Below are positions 5,676-6,556 of a DNA stretch of 6,556 bases, in pieces; the stretch's first letter is position 1, and every line of letters begins with the position of its first letter. The DNA comes from Bacteroidota bacterium (lineage in GTDB: Bacteria; Bacteroidota; Rhodothermia; Rhodothermales; Bin80), in NCBI GenBank assembly GCA_026702635.1, contig JAPPBZ010000079.1, positions 1 through 6,556 on the forward strand, given 5' to 3'. Made by a program: the position numbers and the translations under genes. The notes under the pieces are model-generated. The model ran no database searches and was not told where the DNA came from. It saw only the letters and a program-made list of their open reading frames with translations.

Positions 5676-5981
5676 ATGGGAATTCCTCTTACATGGTATT
5701 TGACGCTCAGCGCAGTACTCTTCTCCATTGGAGTGATAGGGGTTCTGTACCGGAGCAATCTGATCGTGATCTTGATGTCCATTGAGCTCATGCTGAATGC
5801 AGTGAATATTACACTGGTTGCATTCGCTCAATTTATGGGGGACGTATCTGGTCAGATCCTGGTGTTTTTTGTAATTTCGGTCGCCGCTGCTGAAGCCGCG
5901 ATCGGCCTCGCCATTGTCATCGCAATCTTCCGGAATAAGCTTACAGTCGATGTTAATGATATCAAATTGTTTAGGCACTGA
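5676..5981 (+). CDS. nuoK: NADH-quinone oxidoreductase subunit K
   Basis: Small proton-channel subunit of complex I, homologous to MrpC of cation antiporters. Three membrane helices lie at about residues 5-22, 28-50 and 60-85. The two buried glutamates needed for pumping are present: Glu37 in SIELMLNAVN and Glu73 in AAAEAAIGLA, matching E. coli Glu36 and Glu72. I chose ATG at 5676, giving 101 residues, the normal size; a TTG one codon earlier (5673) is possible but unnecessary. No Shine-Dalgarno site is visible, and the gene starts 6 bp after the nuoJ stop, consistent with coupled translation within one operon. Confidence 0.95.
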   Translation: MGIPLTWYLTLSAVLFSIGVIGVLYRSNLIVILMSIELMLNAVNITLVAFAQFMGDVSGQILVFFVISVAAAEAAIGLAIVIAIFRNKLTVDVNDIKLFRH

Positions 5982-5989
5982 TCCAGTCA

Positions 5990-6556
5990 ATGTCCACTGA
6001 TTTGACTGTTCAGCTTATTATTCTGCTGCCACTCATCGGGGCTGTATTACTGGGAATTATCCCCCTGTTTGCGCGTGGATTACGTGTCCACAAAGGGTTA
6101 TTAGGGGCAGTCGGCACATTGATGGTCGCAATTCCCTTTGGGCTTGCAGCGATGCTTTTTTCCCAAGGGGTAGATACCGCATCCGTTACTTCCGTCTATA
6201 CCTGGATGGGTGTGGGTGACTTCTCGGTTGATATAGCCTATCGGGTTGACCAGCTCTCGCTGATCATGACTCTGGTGGTCACAGGGGTCGGGGCTTTGAT
6301 TCATCTTTATGCAACCGGCTATATGGCAGAGGACAGGTCTTTCTGGAAGTTCTTTGCGTACCTGAATCTGTTCATCTTTATGATGCTCAATCTGGTTCTG
6401 GCGGACAATCTGTTACTCCTGTTTCTGGGTTGGGAAGGAGTGGGGCTCTGCTCATATCTCCTCATCGGATTCTGGTATGAGGAGCGCAAGAACAGTGCAG
6501 CGGCAACGAAGGCGTTTATTGTGAACAGGGTAGGGGATTTTTGCTTCCTCATTGCC
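5990..6556 (+). CDS. nuoL: NADH-quinone oxidoreductase subunit L (5' part)
   Basis: The distal antiporter-like proton-pumping subunit of complex I. The first 189 codons are present and the frame runs open through the window end; a full NuoL is normally a little over 600 residues. Membrane helices are visible at about residues 6-27, 37-57, 88-107, 119-137 and 141-162. The key Glu149 lies in LGWEGVGLCSYLLIGFWY, equivalent to E. coli Glu144, and Asp183 in VNRVGD corresponds to E. coli Asp178. The conserved LIHLYATGYMAED segment (residues 103-115) also fits. The pumping lysine and the long lateral helix are beyond the window. It starts 8 bp after nuoK with no clear ribosome site. nuoM and nuoN would be expected next. 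Confidence 0.96.
   Translation, partial: MSTDLTVQLIILLPLIGAVLLGIIPLFARGLRVHKGLLGAVGTLMVAIPFGLAAMLFSQGVDTASVTSVYTWMGVGDFSVDIAYRVDQLSLIMTLVVTGVGALIHLYATGYMAEDRSFWKFFAYLNLFIFMMLNLVLADNLLLLFLGWEGVGLCSYLLIGFWYEERKNSAAATKAFIVNRVGDFCFLIA

Noticed and set aside
5511..5990. Minus-strand open frame of 159 codons across nuoJ and nuoK
   Set aside because: Antisense to two clearly identified membrane proteins. Its His- and Cys-rich composition is the expected reverse reading of hydrophobic codons.

Overview
The window looks like ordinary chromosome from a Bacteroidota or Rhodothermota-type bacterium, with Rhodothermia/Balneolia as my best guess. The lineage call rests on the gene families present: a stand-alone DUF971 protein, an LDH-like malate dehydrogenase, a short Smr protein of the 'LDLHTFHPRD' type, a DnaQ-UvrC-like fusion, and complex I genes starting at nuoJ without nuoA-I in front. 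It was made from protein resemblance only, without a database search. I see no rRNA, tRNA, CRISPR array, insertion sequence or phage gene.

Positions 1-1867, all minus strand: two ECF-type RNA polymerase sigma factors lie in tandem. The downstream copy (487 to 1) is cut by the window edge. The upstream copy (1867 to 1154) is complete, and its stop codon overlaps by 4 bp the start of a small DUF971 metal-site protein (1157 to 828). The two sigma factors are about 70% identical in protein, but their codons differ at most silent positions, so this is an old duplication in which both copies have been kept under selection. A 340-bp AT-rich gap without a gene (488-827) separates them.

Positions 1868-3437: a divergent intergenic region with two inverted repeats leads into a small Smr-domain gene (plus strand). 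A 7-codon open frame with a good ribosome site overlaps the smr start. smr converges on malate dehydrogenase (mdh, minus strand) and the two coding ends overlap by 32 bp. An 80-bp divergent spacer separates mdh from the next gene.

Positions 3438-5075: a 545-residue nuclease that fuses a DEDDh 3'-5' exonuclease to a UvrC-like GIY-YIG endonuclease and a UVR motif. All expected catalytic residues are present, but UvrC's C-terminal incision half is not recognisable.

Positions 5169-6556: nuoJ, nuoK and the first third of nuoL, closely spaced on the plus strand, encode membrane-arm subunits of respiratory complex I. Together with malate dehydrogenase they belong to central respiratory metabolism, although the two are not one operon.

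I found no clear sign of a wholly new system. The points most worth a second look are the tandem sigma pair with a translationally coupled DUF971 gene in place of a recognisable anti-sigma factor, the exonuclease/GIY-YIG fusion, and the leader frame upstream of smr.
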